Assembly (NCBI GenBank): GCA_001953115.1 | Contig: LSSL01005385.1 | Location: 1-12,257, forward strand | Direction of reading: 5' to 3' | Length of the DNA: 12,257 nt | DNA from: Smittium mucronatum | Lineage: Eukaryota; Kickxellomycota; Harpellomycetes; Harpellales; Legeriomycetaceae | Shown: positions 1-8,987 of the stretch, piece by piece | Layout of the letters: every line of letters begins with the position of its first letter | Numbering within the stretch: the first letter of the stretch is position 1 | Notes under the pieces: generated by a model | What the model was told of the DNA's origin: nothing | The model's database searches: none | The model's input: only the letters and a program-made list of their open reading frames with translations | Translations under genes and position numbers: made by a program

Positions 1-145
1 AAAGTGCAAATCATATTAAACCTTAAATCTTTATACTCGATACTGCAAAAAATAACATTTATTAACTTAAATTTTTACATAAAAAACACAATATACTGAA
101 TAAAACATGAACTTGAGATGGCTTTAGGTTTGTTATAATAAGAAT

Positions 146-286
146 AGCACATATCACATAACATTAGATTCAGAATAATAAGAATAAAATAAAGCAAATA
201 GCATTAAGTTAAGTTCAATACATAATAAAACAAAACTACACAATACAAAATACACAATACACACTATATATAGCGCATATCACATA
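146..286 (+). repeat. Pair of near-identical 15-mers in A-rich DNA
   Basis: agcacatatcacata at 146-160 and agcgcatatcacata at 272-286 differ by one base (A/G). Between and around them are short ACACAATAC-type and AATAAGAATA-type words. This is probably a low-complexity remnant of a decayed short repeat; no function can be assigned. Confidence 0.4.
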
Positions 287-1706
287 GAAAATTATCTCTA
301 AATTAAAATCACATTTTTTATTTTGAATTATTATTTGAATAAAATTTAGATCTAAATAAATAAAATATCTAACAGGAAATTTTTGCTTTGCCTAAACTCT
401 TAATCGCAGATGTGTTGCTTTTTTCCAGTTTTTTATCTTTAGAAATCTTGTTTCATTCAATGAGTCATTTATATCGCAATTTTTCAGTTAAGCTAAGTAT
501 ATTCATAATGATTTCGAACTCTTAATATCAAAATTATAATTTTTTAAATTTTTTTACAGAATCGTGTTTGATATGTAATCTGATGAATTTATCAAGGTTA
601 ATAGATTTCAAAAATGAGAAAAAAATTATATGTAATTGACTAATTTTAAATTAAATTAATAGAAATTTATATTTTGGCAAATTTTGTTGTAATTATTTTT
701 TTACATTGGAATTTTAGTAGATTTTATCTTAGAAATTTAGTCAATTTGACTTAGTTAATTATTGAAAATATTTGATTATGATCCAATATAATATATTCAG
801 ATTATTTTTGGTCGATCCAATTTTAGATTATTCAAACTAAAATCATTTTATTCGAAAATAATCACTAGCTTATAAAAATTTTATTATGATTTAAATTCCG
901 ATCATTTAATCTGGATATAATTATAATTTTTTTGATAAAATTTTCTAAAAAATATCGATTTTCTAACATATGAATTTATTTTGTAAGTATCAGTAATGCT
1001 TAAATGAGTGTAATTTTTTTTTTTATAATCATGAAATAAAATTTTTATGAATTAAAATTTTAGTATAGAAAATTATCTACTAAAAAATTAATAAAAAATA
1101 AAAAAATCCATCCAATTTCAAGGTAATTCAAGAAAAACAGCATAATTTTTGTGGGTACAATGATTTTTTCTATAAAAAACTTTTACTGACAGGATTTTAT
1201 AAATATTTTTGGTATTTTCTTTTGAGTGAATATAATTAATAATAAAGGAAATTTTTCATTGAATTTTGGCTCAAATTAACCACCAATATGGGAGAATATA
1301 GAGAATTTAATTTGAAATAAAACATTTTCAATACTAAAAAAAATTTAATGAACAATTAATGATTTGGAAAAAAATATTATATTCAATTATTATTCAATTA
1401 TTGTTTTTATTTTAGAAAAAATGATTTTTATTGGTATATATAAAAAAATAATTACTAAAACTCAATTATTAAACAAAAAATATATCTTAATTATACGCGT
1501 GCTATTAAAAGACAAAGAATAATACTAAACTGATCTATTGAATACCAATACTTTTATGTATATTTTGAAGTCACATATTATTTATATTTGATATTGAATT
1601 TTCATTTTTTCCTTTTCATTTGCTCCGAAAATTTTTATCACGGCCACGTAGATAATTATTATACGATAAAAAAAGAATTTTCAGGTAGGGGTCACATCCA
1701 CTTATA

Positions 1707-1722
1707 ATATATATATATATAT
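1707..1722. repeat. (AT)8 microsatellite
   Basis: Eight uninterrupted AT units, flanked by ATA and ATAATATT words so that the whole tract is nearly self-complementary. It is an ordinary dinucleotide repeat for DNA of this composition. Confidence 0.85.
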
Positions 1723-3020
1723 AATATTGAATTTTATATCTTATGTTATTATCTATATTTTTACCAAAAAAATCAAATTTAATTTAATTTTATTTAGAAT
1801 AAAAAAAAAACGAATTGAATATTGAAATTTTTTATCTAGATCTTTTAGAAAAATAAAAAATCTGTATCAAAATGTGCTGAATCAATTTGTTTATATCATT
1901 AATAATTTGTTTCTAGCTCATTCTGATTTTTTATTTTTAAATAAAAATATTTTTTTTGATTAAGTTGAGCACATTACATTAAAAATTGGTTTTATAGCCG
2001 CGTGAAAATATCTTTAACACTCTAAAAATTTCGCACGATAAATATATAATTAAATTATTGATTTAAAATTTAAATATGAATTATATTATCCGCATTTAAG
2101 CATTTTTTTATCCATTAAAAATCGAATTTGTAAAATACCCGGAGTATTCCGCCCAAAAAATTTCGCATTAAGAAACCAAAGACGCAAAAGCATCTTCCAT
2201 TCAAAAAAATAAGAAATATTTAAATTGGCGAGTATCTCAGTTAAAATTATTGAAAAATATAGTGTGACTTCCAGGTTTGCTTTTTCCATATTATATTAAA
2301 ATATATACTGATTATTTCCATAATTCAAATAAAACCTCACTTTTTATAATTAGAGTAATCTTTGTTGTCGGTGTAAAAAAATATTTTATAGCCATTATTC
2401 TCCCCCATTGAAAATAAATTCACACAATCAAAGTAAATTATATTGTTATGAAAACGTAATTTTTTTTTTTATTGATCATATCCACTCTGTTATCATTTCT
2501 TCATTTCATTTTTTTATAAACCTCACCTTTTACTTACAAAGCATGAATTTACGATTAAATTATTCAATAATTAGAAACAATAGAAATATTCTTTTAACTT
2601 GAACAAAACTCTTTTATAAAAATTTATGAATTGCATATCAGTTTATTTTATTTGAGTTTAAAAACAATTTTTTGACATAATCTATATATATTTTGCATCA
2701 AAATATGTTTCGATTTGTGGAGTAGATGTAAAATGTTTTTTATGAAAATTATTTTCAAATTCTTATAGCTACGAATAAATTTATTCAATTCCATCTATAC
2801 CATATTAATTTGAAGTGGGAAAAAGTTTCTGTTGGTGTCAAAATATTCTGCAGATAATAAATTATACCCAACAAACTTAAAATTGTGTTTACCATTAAAA
2901 AAAAATTATTAAAAAAATTCCTCTATTAAAGAATACTACTCAAAAAAAAATCTTACTTTATTTGATCATTCCATTTTCTGAAAAAATCATTTCTTGAGCA
3001 ATGTAAACTAATTATTTCGT

Positions 3021-3038
3021 AGCTAAAAATTTTTAGCT
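3021..3038. repeat. Perfect 18-bp palindrome
   Basis: agctaaaaatttttagct is identical to its reverse complement over all 18 bases, with no loop. In DNA this AT-rich such palindromes arise by chance fairly easily, so no regulatory role is claimed. Confidence 0.6.
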
Positions 3039-4784
3039 TTCTATTTTTTATTTTTTTCTTTGAAGAATTTATAAATTCAGTTTTGATTTTATGAGGATTT
3101 ACCGGATATCTCGATTCCATTATATTTCTGTTTATTTCACTATTCTAAATTTTTTATTAGATTATGATCAATTAAATACCTTTTATAGTTTTAAATTTTA
3201 TTTTCCCACCAAATATTATATCGCTGAATTGTACAACTACTTCTTTTAATAAAATTTAACCATAAATTTACGGTTATTTTTCGGTAAATTTTGGTCTTTT
3301 TCCCGTAGTCACAAACGTAAATAAATTTATTTCAGTAATTGATAAATAATATAATGCTCGATTTTTTATCTTTAACTTCCGTTATTTTTGTGATTATTTA
3401 GCTCTTATAATTCTAAATAGTAAATAAATAAAATCCAATAATTTTATATTGAGCTAATAAATGTTGAGATATTTAAAAAAAAACTGGTAGTGACAAATCA
3501 AAATTCTTTATATTTTTTGGGTTTACTCAAGAGGATATATAATGCTGAAAAATCCAATTAATAAATACGAAGCTTCAAAAAACCTATTTTTACTATCATT
3601 CACTTGAAAAAACACGATATTGACACCCTATTTACTGCTTTATAAAATATAATACCAATTGTGCAAAAATGATTATTTTAATTTCATAATTATTGGTTAA
3701 TATAAAAAAAAAATCTCAAAAAGTTAGTATATTGTAAATTATCTATTTTTTTTTTGATTTTGCATAAAAATTTTAAAATTTTAGTTTCTTCAATGTTTTT
3801 GGTAATACTTATTGTTAAATATATTATTATAATAGTATGTTTCATTTAGTATAATTTACAACAAAAATAAATAAAAATAAGCTGAAAAAATCGACATTAA
3901 AAAGGCTATAGAATCAATAATGGTAGTAGGTATTATTTTTAAACAACAAAAAACAATTGTTATATTTAAAGCAAAATGATTAAGAAAATATTTATTGACT
4001 TTCTGAAACCAAAAGAATGTTTATTCTTATTCTATCTTGGATTAATATTTTTGGAGGTTTATTAAAATCAAGCTTTCTAGAAGATAATTATTAAGGAAAA
4101 TAATCAGGATAAAATTTTTTTTTTGGAAAATAAATATAAAATGAACGCAATTCATATATGATGACATTGGTATATTGTATATTTTATTTAAATATATAAA
4201 ACCTATCTATTTGGAAACAGAGAAATTATATGGGATATAAATCATATTCTAACATCTTGTAACTCGAAGCTGAAAAAAAATTAGAAAATAACCGCTCATA
4301 ATTTTTAAATTTTACAAAGTTTATAAAAAATATATAAATAAGTTTCAGGTTTATTTAAGGATTTTATTACTAAATAAATTATTAATTTTAGTGATAACCA
4401 ATCTTTCTAGCCCTAAATAATAATTTTCATAACCTAAATAATTGTTAATTTAGGATGTAAAGCATTTTTATACTTTTTTATTTTAAAAGAAATCGAAAAT
4501 TTGTTTATCTTTAAATTTTTTAGCCTCCAATAAGCCTTTTTTTTTTAAAGCAATTTATAATATAATTGTAATTTTAATTATTTAAAAAAATGAGATATTC
4601 ATAGAATCTTTTTATTAAAAGAATTCATGTTATTAATAAAAAAATACATTTGGTTTTAAATTTTTTTAGGATTTAAGCGGATTAGTAGAAAATTCATCCT
4701 GAAAAACTAAATGCCAATAAGGAAGACACTCTTCCTGAATGTTATAAGAATTTTTAATCGGAAAAATGTATTTTGGGCATAAAT

Positions 4785-5600
4785 AAATGTATTTTAGGGG
4801 GGAAATTAGGGTAAGGTGAAAATAAATTATATAACAAGACAAAATGGGTTGTGAGTAAAGTTTCGGGGTTATATTTTGAATTATATTAACCAAAAAAATA
4901 TTCGGAAAATGGTCGAAATTTTAGAAAGAAATGTGATTAGTATAGGCGAAAGTAAATGGAAAAAGAATGTATTAAGAGTAAGATGAATTGGAGACGATTT
5001 CAGTAAAAATAAAAATAAGCTTGAGTCATTTTGTGAATACTGGGGCATGTTTTAAATGCAGAATAAAAATAAGGAGATGTCAAATGGAATCTATAATTAC
5101 TTTATTATGTGTGAAATACAAAGTATTGTGAAATAAATAATGTTTGTAAAATATATGAGCAGTTGAGTGAGTTACAATTTTATTATTTCTGTAATTTGTT
5201 GTAAACAGAAGAGTGTCATAAACCTTTGCAGCAAGAAAGGAAGGAAATGCATGATAACAAGATTGGGGTAAGTGGAAAAAAGGAATGTATATTATAGGTT
5301 TTGATGGTCAGTTTAAGGGTAAAGACGTTTAATTAAGTCCATTTTACGGCCCTTGGAATTGTTGAGAATGAATATGCGCATAATCGAAGTTAAGATAAAT
5401 ATGGAAATGAGTGTCAGGAAAATAGTACAAAATTTGGAAAATAGTTTAATGGTAAAAACTCGTAGTATAAAAATCGGATAAAAGTTACATAGGGGTAGGG
5501 GGATTAAAGGTTTATAGTGAAGCTAAGGTGAGTTTGGGAAAAATTAAATATTATTAAAAAATAAAGAGAGTGAGAAGTTGAAGATTTTAAAAATTTGAAT
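4785..5600 (+). other. Purine-rich, strand-asymmetric block; possible relic gene
   Basis: Over about 0.8 kb the + strand is purine-rich and strongly favours G over C. By hand count, 4921-4980 has 44 purines of 60, with 15 G and 1 C; 5461-5520 has 41 purines, with 18 G and 3 C. The skew fades on both sides. No intact gene is present. On the + strand a frame from the ATG at 4909 runs 25 codons to a TGA, and a frame beginning near 5115 is fairly Cys- and Glu-rich but is broken by TAA and TAG. On the minus strand long stop-free runs occur (about 4666-4893, 5083-5307 and 5316-5522), but a pyrimidine-rich strand has few stops by composition alone, and these read as Leu/Ile/Phe-rich filler. It may be a decayed + strand gene, a non-coding transcript or a mutational-asymmetry domain. 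I do not recognise it. Confidence 0.35.
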
Positions 5601-5892
5601 AAAAAGAACGTGCAATTTCAATAATGGTTTTATTTAAAAGAGCAAAATACCTTTATATTTTTTTCTATTTATATTAAATGCTATTAAAAACTATGAATTT
5701 TATTCAGAATAATAATTATAAAATTTTATTATAAGGTACTAAATCTCTAAGTAGAAGAATCTAATTTCATAATATTAAAAAGTTTCATATTTTTTTTTAA
5801 AATATCCATAAATAAATCCAATCACATTGGTGTTTTTAAAATAAAAAACAATCGATTTTAAGAATATTAAATTGAATTATACGAATATTTCA

Positions 5893-6102
5893 TCATAATA
5901 CTCTATTACAGAGGCTATACAGATTCTGGGGTGATAGTAGATGGTTGAGGGATAGAAGATAATAATAGTCAAACCTGTAATGGTTTGACCAAAGCCCGTA
6001 ATAGATTAAATCTAAAGGAATCCCCGAATATGTGGCCAAAAATGAATCTATTTCTATATTTTTTCGATGATGTATGTTTACCGATCTATTAATTATCCCC
6101 AA
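5893..6102 (-). pseudogene. Relic 3' end of retroelement pol, uncertain
   Basis: One minus-strand frame is open for 69 codons here, starting at TTG, and reads SFLATYSGIPLDLIYYGLWS in its middle. An overlapping minus frame reads NHFGDN at about 6095-6109, followed by two stops and then Lys/Arg-rich residues. This loosely recalls the HFGG-W-E passage that precedes the catalytic Glu in BEL/Pao integrases, but it lies too far from the IISDK motif upstream unless there is an insertion. A third possibility is the antisense frame beginning YTDSGVIVDG, which has one early stop. The segment marks the downstream edge of the island, after which AT-rich sequence resumes. I treat it as the eroded tail of the element without assigning a domain firmly. 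Confidence 0.25.
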
Positions 6103-6160
6103 AGTGATTTTGGGTATCTAGAAATCGATTTTAAATTTATTGGCTTAGAGAGATCATTTA

Positions 6161-6526
6161 AAATATAATTATAATACTATCAGTTGCTTCAGGGTGATTT
6201 TCATGTCTTTTTCGACATTCAAAGTCATCCAATAAGCTCTTTTATGATTTGAAAGCCTCAGCTATACAAAATATAATATAATTGATATATTTTATTCCAC
6301 GAAGTTTCAGGATTTTTTGAACTCTATTCTTTTATTTAGGGAATACAATAATTAATTTAATTGTTTTATCAGAGATTATTGTTAGTGGTTCGTAAATTTA
6401 TGGGATGTCATAGTTCGAATAAATCCGCAAATATCCAATAGACAGAAAAATTTCTATGTTAAAGTTTTTGTATCCATACTTGCAGAGGTACCCCATTCTT
6501 TGAGTTTTAGTATGATTAAAATTATT
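6161..6526 (-). pseudogene. Broken integrase-like core
   Basis: A single minus frame from 6526 to 6161 is interrupted by only three in-frame stops (6398, 6332, 6242) in about 122 codons. Its latter part has the look of a retroviral-type DDE integrase core: TIISDKTIKL, then RGIKYI, then AEAFKS followed by a Lys/Leu-rich stretch. In the family the second catalytic Asp sits in a SD-N/Q-G motif and the Glu about 35 residues later (DD35E). Here 36 codons, one of them a stop, lie between the Asp of ISDK and the Glu of AEAF. The Gly after SDK is missing and the first catalytic Asp is not evident. It sits directly downstream of the RNase H and linker relics, where integrase belongs. The match was made by eye and could be partly fortuitous. 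Confidence 0.4.
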
Positions 6527-6528
6527 TC

Positions 6529-7179
6529 AAAATAAGGCTTAATAAAATATACTATTGAGGTTATCTTTATGGCCCAGAGGAATCACGGAAATAATGGGAT
6601 TGGTTCTATAGTTTTTGGGTTAAAACAAAGGCGCATTAATGTTGATTAATGGCATTTATCGTTGGAAATGATGATTTTTAACCAAAAAACAGGGGTGGAA
6701 GAAATTTTATATTTACACTGCATTTGTAGGAAAAACTATTCCTTGATCACTACGTCAATCCAAAAAGCGTTGCTGCGTGGAATCATAGTTGCGAAAAAGT
6801 TTTTCTGCTCTCGGAATTGCTAGGATAATATGGATTTCCTTTCTTTCGACACATTAATTGGGAAGGGAGTGCCTCTGATTCTCCGTGCCATTGTAAACCT
6901 AAATCTGCTCTTAAGCAGTGGGTATTTTTCGCTTTTGAGATCTTGGGCCACTTTTCTTGAAAGAGATATCTTTTATTTTGTGGGAATTCGATCCATTTAT
7001 GGATAACATGTTACCGATAAAAATGTGATTTTATCACTTTCAGAATTGATCTCTTTCAGCGGGCCTTCTTTATCATCCTGTTAATCAAGTTTCTTTGCCG
7101 AAGCAATAGTAATCGATAACTGAGCCTATGGTTGGCTATAATCGCCTATTGCAGCTTTAATTTTTTCTAGGTAACAAAT
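6529..7179 (-). pseudogene. Broken pol linker / N-terminal integrase region
   Basis: One minus frame can be followed for about 217 codons with only eight stops (7126, 7081, 6997, 6973, 6820, 6736, 6646, 6583), clearly fewer than expected by chance at this composition. The longest open part, 6972-6823, is Lys/Arg-rich and includes LKSRFRFTMARRIRG. The next, 6819-6739, includes FWIDVVIKE. A complete HHCC zinc-binding set of an integrase N-terminus is not visible; scattered Cys occur near 6700-6610. By position, between the RNase H exit and the integrase core, it should be the BEL/Pao linker with the zinc-binding part. The frame differs from that of 7501-7298, so a frameshift lies between 7297 and 7180. 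The same frame runs on into 6526-6385 but is a poorer candidate there than the integrase-like frame. Confidence 0.4.
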
Positions 7180-7297
7180 TTAGTGTTTTTTAGTTGTCTA
7201 TTTTTGAGTTAAATAAATAAATTTATGTCACACTCTCGTAATACTTTTTGAATAAAGGGAAACATTGGAAAATCTATCAATCATTCTGTCTGTGCAA

Positions 7298-7501
7298 TCA
7301 TTTTTTAAGAACATCTGCAGGGCTCATTCCGGACGGAATATAAATCACCGGAGTGCGTTTTTCTGTCTTCACTTTTTGCTCTATAATTCTTATGCAATCT
7401 CTACAGCTTTGATGAGGTTGTTCCCTCAGCTTTTGCACATAATATAATTTCATCTTATTTTCCGAATAAATAAATACCCTGTGTTTAAAAAAATAATGCA
7501 T
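7298..7501 (-). pseudogene. RNase H C-terminal fragment (BEL/Pao-like)
   Basis: A 67-codon minus frame opening at an ATG reads through YYVQKLREQPHQSCRDCIRI and ends in IPSGMSPADVL. In BEL/Pao polyproteins the RNase H domain closes with a V-P-x-x-x-NPADL motif; here the Asn is Ser, while PAD is kept. About 50 residues upstream the family has an Asp-Ser catalytic pair; the matching place reads FIYSEN, so the acidic residue is lost. The ATG is accidental for a polyprotein interior, since the RNase H-like sequence begins further upstream in another frame (7947-7702). The frame ends in TGA at 7295-7297. Further residues in the same frame beyond that stop (LFKKYYESV) may continue the same relic. 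The + strand frame across the same bases is only its shadow. Confidence 0.5.
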
Positions 7502-7650
7502 TTAGACTGCATATTATATCATGTGTAATTAATTAGAGTTGATTAGCAAAATTTTTGGTACATGAACAATTTCTAAAGAGATTCACGAATCCAAAAAAAT
7601 CCCCATACTGTGTCGATTCCAAAAAAAACATTTTTATTTTAGGAAACTAT

Positions 7651-7671
7651 GGGAGGGGGAGGGGGAGGGGG
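7651..7671 (+). repeat. G-tract repeat, quadruplex-forming motif
   Basis: A run of GGG followed by three AGGGGG units gives four G-tracts (3, 5, 5, 5) separated by single A residues. Four tracts with one-base loops is the textbook arrangement for a very stable parallel G-quadruplex. It lies inside the dead retroelement, between the two RNase H-like pieces, where the minus strand would read Pro repeats before a stop. It probably arose by slippage expansion of a hexamer after coding constraint ended. Confidence 0.9.
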
Positions 7672-7701
7672 AATTCCGTTCCGCTGGGACGGTTGTAATC
7701 A

Positions 7702-7947
7702 CAAAAAAAACTTTTTTCCATGGCTGGAACCTTCAGAATGAATATCGATATCCATTAGTGATTTTGCCTTAAGAAGTCAATAGCTAGTTTTATCAACCTT
7801 ATAAAAATTGATCCCCAAAGCAGCACTTATATATACATAGCTTGCTCCTTCCCAATGAATAAGGTGGGGCACCTGACTGCTTCTATTAATCATTGATCAT
7901 TTTTTTAGCAGTTTCGTGAAGGTATCCCATCCTTTTTTTATGGGGAT
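7702..7947 (-). pseudogene. RT-to-RNase H junction relic (BEL/Pao-like)
   Basis: One minus frame with two internal stops (7897, 7777) reads KKGWDTFTKLL, then NRSSQVPHLIHWEGASYVYI, then LLKAKSLM. This follows the order expected after the BEL/Pao reverse transcriptase: a Trp-Asp of the conserved W-D passage, an I-x-R element, the RNase H opening LH-x-F-x-DAS-x-x-AY-x-A, and an LL-x-AKS strand. The catalytic Asp of DAS is replaced by Gly (EGAS), so the domain would be inactive even without the stops. The next expected element, a TIPRLEL-like helix with the catalytic Glu, is not recognisable; a G-rich repeat and broken sequence take its place. This is the passage that most favours BEL/Pao. Confidence 0.5.
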
Positions 7948-8770
7948 TTAAGTGAGATGTGCTGGTTTTGGTGGTAATATTGAGATATTTTGTTGATTGT
8001 GTTAGTTTTAGGGCGAATTTTTACTAATTGATAAAATTCCTAGTTTCTCTAACTTTTTTAAAACATAGTTTTTGTCTTATTTTAAGCCTGATTTGGATAA
8101 AAAAATTAAGAGAGCGCCTAGGCTTTTATCTATCTGAAATCCTTCGTTAGGATAAAAAAATTAAGAGAGCACCTAGGCTTTTACCTATCTGAAATCCTTC
8201 ATTAGGATACCACAGATAAGTTTTCTGGGGGTATTTGTGAACACTAGTGAGATAGGAAAATTACTAACAGTAGGAATAGAAAATTTTAAGCTATCTGGTT
8301 TCACAAAAGCCATAGTTATTTGCTACACTACCCGTGATGATTATTTCAAGGAATGCATCTCACAGCCTTATTGATTCTACATAGTCCTTTCTTTATATCT
8401 TCAGAAATTAATATGGTAATGATTTCACATTTAAGATATTTTGTTTATTATTCTTTCATCAGTTGCATTTTTAGAACCTGCAGTTGTTATCCTGCCTACT
8501 TCCGCACAGCGAAGATATTAATTTATAAATTTTATACCGGTGATACACTTCTTATATTGCATTTTTTAGAAGTCATTCTGCTTTTCAAGTCATATCTTTT
8601 ATCCCTTTAGGTCATATACGTCTGTTGTCCAGTCTGAATCTCTGAGCTGTGTTGGGGTGAGTATTCATAGGCAATTTATATTATTCGAAAATCATTTTTG
8701 ATACCTAAAGATTTTCTGATAGCAGCCCCCTTGATTTATAAAACAGGTGGAGACTGTCACGTACTGGCTA
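7941..8770 (-). pseudogene. Heavily eroded protease / reverse transcriptase region
   Basis: By position this stretch should hold the aspartic protease and reverse transcriptase. Only fragments can be read on the minus strand. A 33-codon frame at 8039-7941 contains TNTINKISQYYHQ, resembling the K-R-x-x-LS-x-I-x-x-x-FDP passage that ends the BEL/Pao RT. A short piece next to 8205, WYPNEGFQIGKSLGALL, could be the RT thumb. A frame at about 8312-8175 contains SLKFSIPTVSNFPISLVF. No LPFG, no YxDD and no DTG/DSG protease motif was found, so the palm is probably deleted or unrecognisable. The stretch carries a 55-bp tandem duplication. The 85-codon + strand frame at 8353-8610 is not supported as a gene: it is Leu/Ile/Phe-rich and lies antisense to the element. 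Confidence 0.35.
8095..8209 (+). repeat. 55-bp direct tandem duplication
   Basis: Unit 1 is 8095-8149, unit 2 is 8150-8204, and five bases of a third (ggata) follow. The units match at 52 of 55 positions. The differences are G8116/A8171, T8129/C8184 and G8146/A8201, all transitions; two of them change a CpG in unit 1 into CpA in unit 2. The length is not a multiple of three, so the duplication shifts the minus-strand RT-like frame and was probably fixed after the element died. A CCTAGG palindrome lies inside each unit. Confidence 0.95.
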
Positions 8771-8877
8771 CTTCCTCTTCCACACCCTTGTGTTCCTTAA
8801 AACACTCCTTATGGGTAGGAGTCTGATCTGTTGTAGTCGTAAGAGTGGATGTCCTAAGATGTGGTATGTGCGGCTAC
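8769..8877 (-). pseudogene. Possible Cys/His patch at the Gag-Pol junction
   Basis: A minus frame of about 36 codons begins CSRTYHILGHP and continues Leu/Arg-rich to a stop. BEL/Pao Gag proteins end in zinc knuckles, the last often followed by a C-x-x-HH-x-LLH element; the spacing of Cys and the two His here is similar. A second Cys/His pair in an overlapping frame (THKECFKEHK) lies about 55 bases further on. Neither forms a full CCHC knuckle. The placement, just after the Gag-like frame and before the RT-like relics, is the main reason for listing it. Confidence 0.25.
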
Positions 8878-8966
8878 AGTATTTTTTTTATTGATTTTTT
8901 TCTGGGTAAGTAGCCTTCAGCTAGAGCTATAGAAAGGTAAAATTTTGGATTGGGCGATCGGGCTTG
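8877..8966 (-). pseudogene. Gag-like C-terminal fragment
   Basis: This is the same minus frame as the long Gag-like stretch just upstream, separated from it by stops at 8985-8987 and 8967-8969. Thirty open codons read ARSPNPKFYLSIALAEGYLP and end in a basic run before a TAG at 8874-8876. It probably continues the Gag-like region toward the Cys/His patch. No domain can be named. Confidence 0.3.
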
Positions 8967-8987
8967 CTAGAGGAAAGCTCTCATTTA

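Larger units (their letters stand above)
1..4784. other. AT-rich gene-free DNA (left flank)
   Basis: No protein or RNA gene can be supported here. Stops are dense in all six frames, and the few frames of 60-67 codons are isolated and mostly begin at TTG. The first 300 bases are A-rich with recurring words: a 15-mer at 146-160 recurs at 272-286 with one mismatch, and the word ataataagaata appears twice between about 135 and 190. The rest is dominated by A and T homopolymers, an (AT)8 microsatellite near 1707 and a perfect 18-bp palindrome at 3021. A slightly G+C-richer patch lies at about 2090-2290. This reads as intergenic or intronic eukaryotic DNA. Confidence 0.7.

Noticed and set aside
2086..2289. 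67-codon minus-strand ORF as a gene
   Set aside because: It is isolated, matches no family I recognise, and has no supporting context. Kept only as a low-interest observation.
2408..2602. 64-codon + ORF preceded by a CCCCC motif, as in some microsporidian promoters
   Set aside because: It begins at TTG, is low-complexity Phe/Ile/Asn-rich, and has no recognisable domain. The C5 upstream is not enough.
4666..4893. 75-codon minus ORF
   Set aside because: It starts at TTG and lies opposite the purine-rich block, where a pyrimidine-rich strand lacks stops by composition.
5083..5522. Two stop-free minus runs of about 75 and 69 codons
   Set aside because: Same compositional cause; the translations are Leu/Ile/Phe/Pro filler without motifs.
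6380..6430. tRNA-like B-box (gttcgaataaatcc)
   Set aside because: No matching A-box, acceptor stem or cloverleaf could be built around it.
6463..6500. GTSASMDTKT in the linker frame as the integrase SDNGTNF motif
   Set aside because: The overlapping frame with IISDK and a correctly spaced AEAF is a better candidate. Both cannot be the same motif.
7265..7447. 60-codon + ORF
   Set aside because: TTG start; it is antisense to the RNase H-like minus frame, which has the better motif support.
8353..8610. 85-codon + ORF with hydrophobic stretches
   Set aside because: It overlaps the antisense of the retroelement island, and its composition is that of a chance AT-rich frame. There is no start context or domain.
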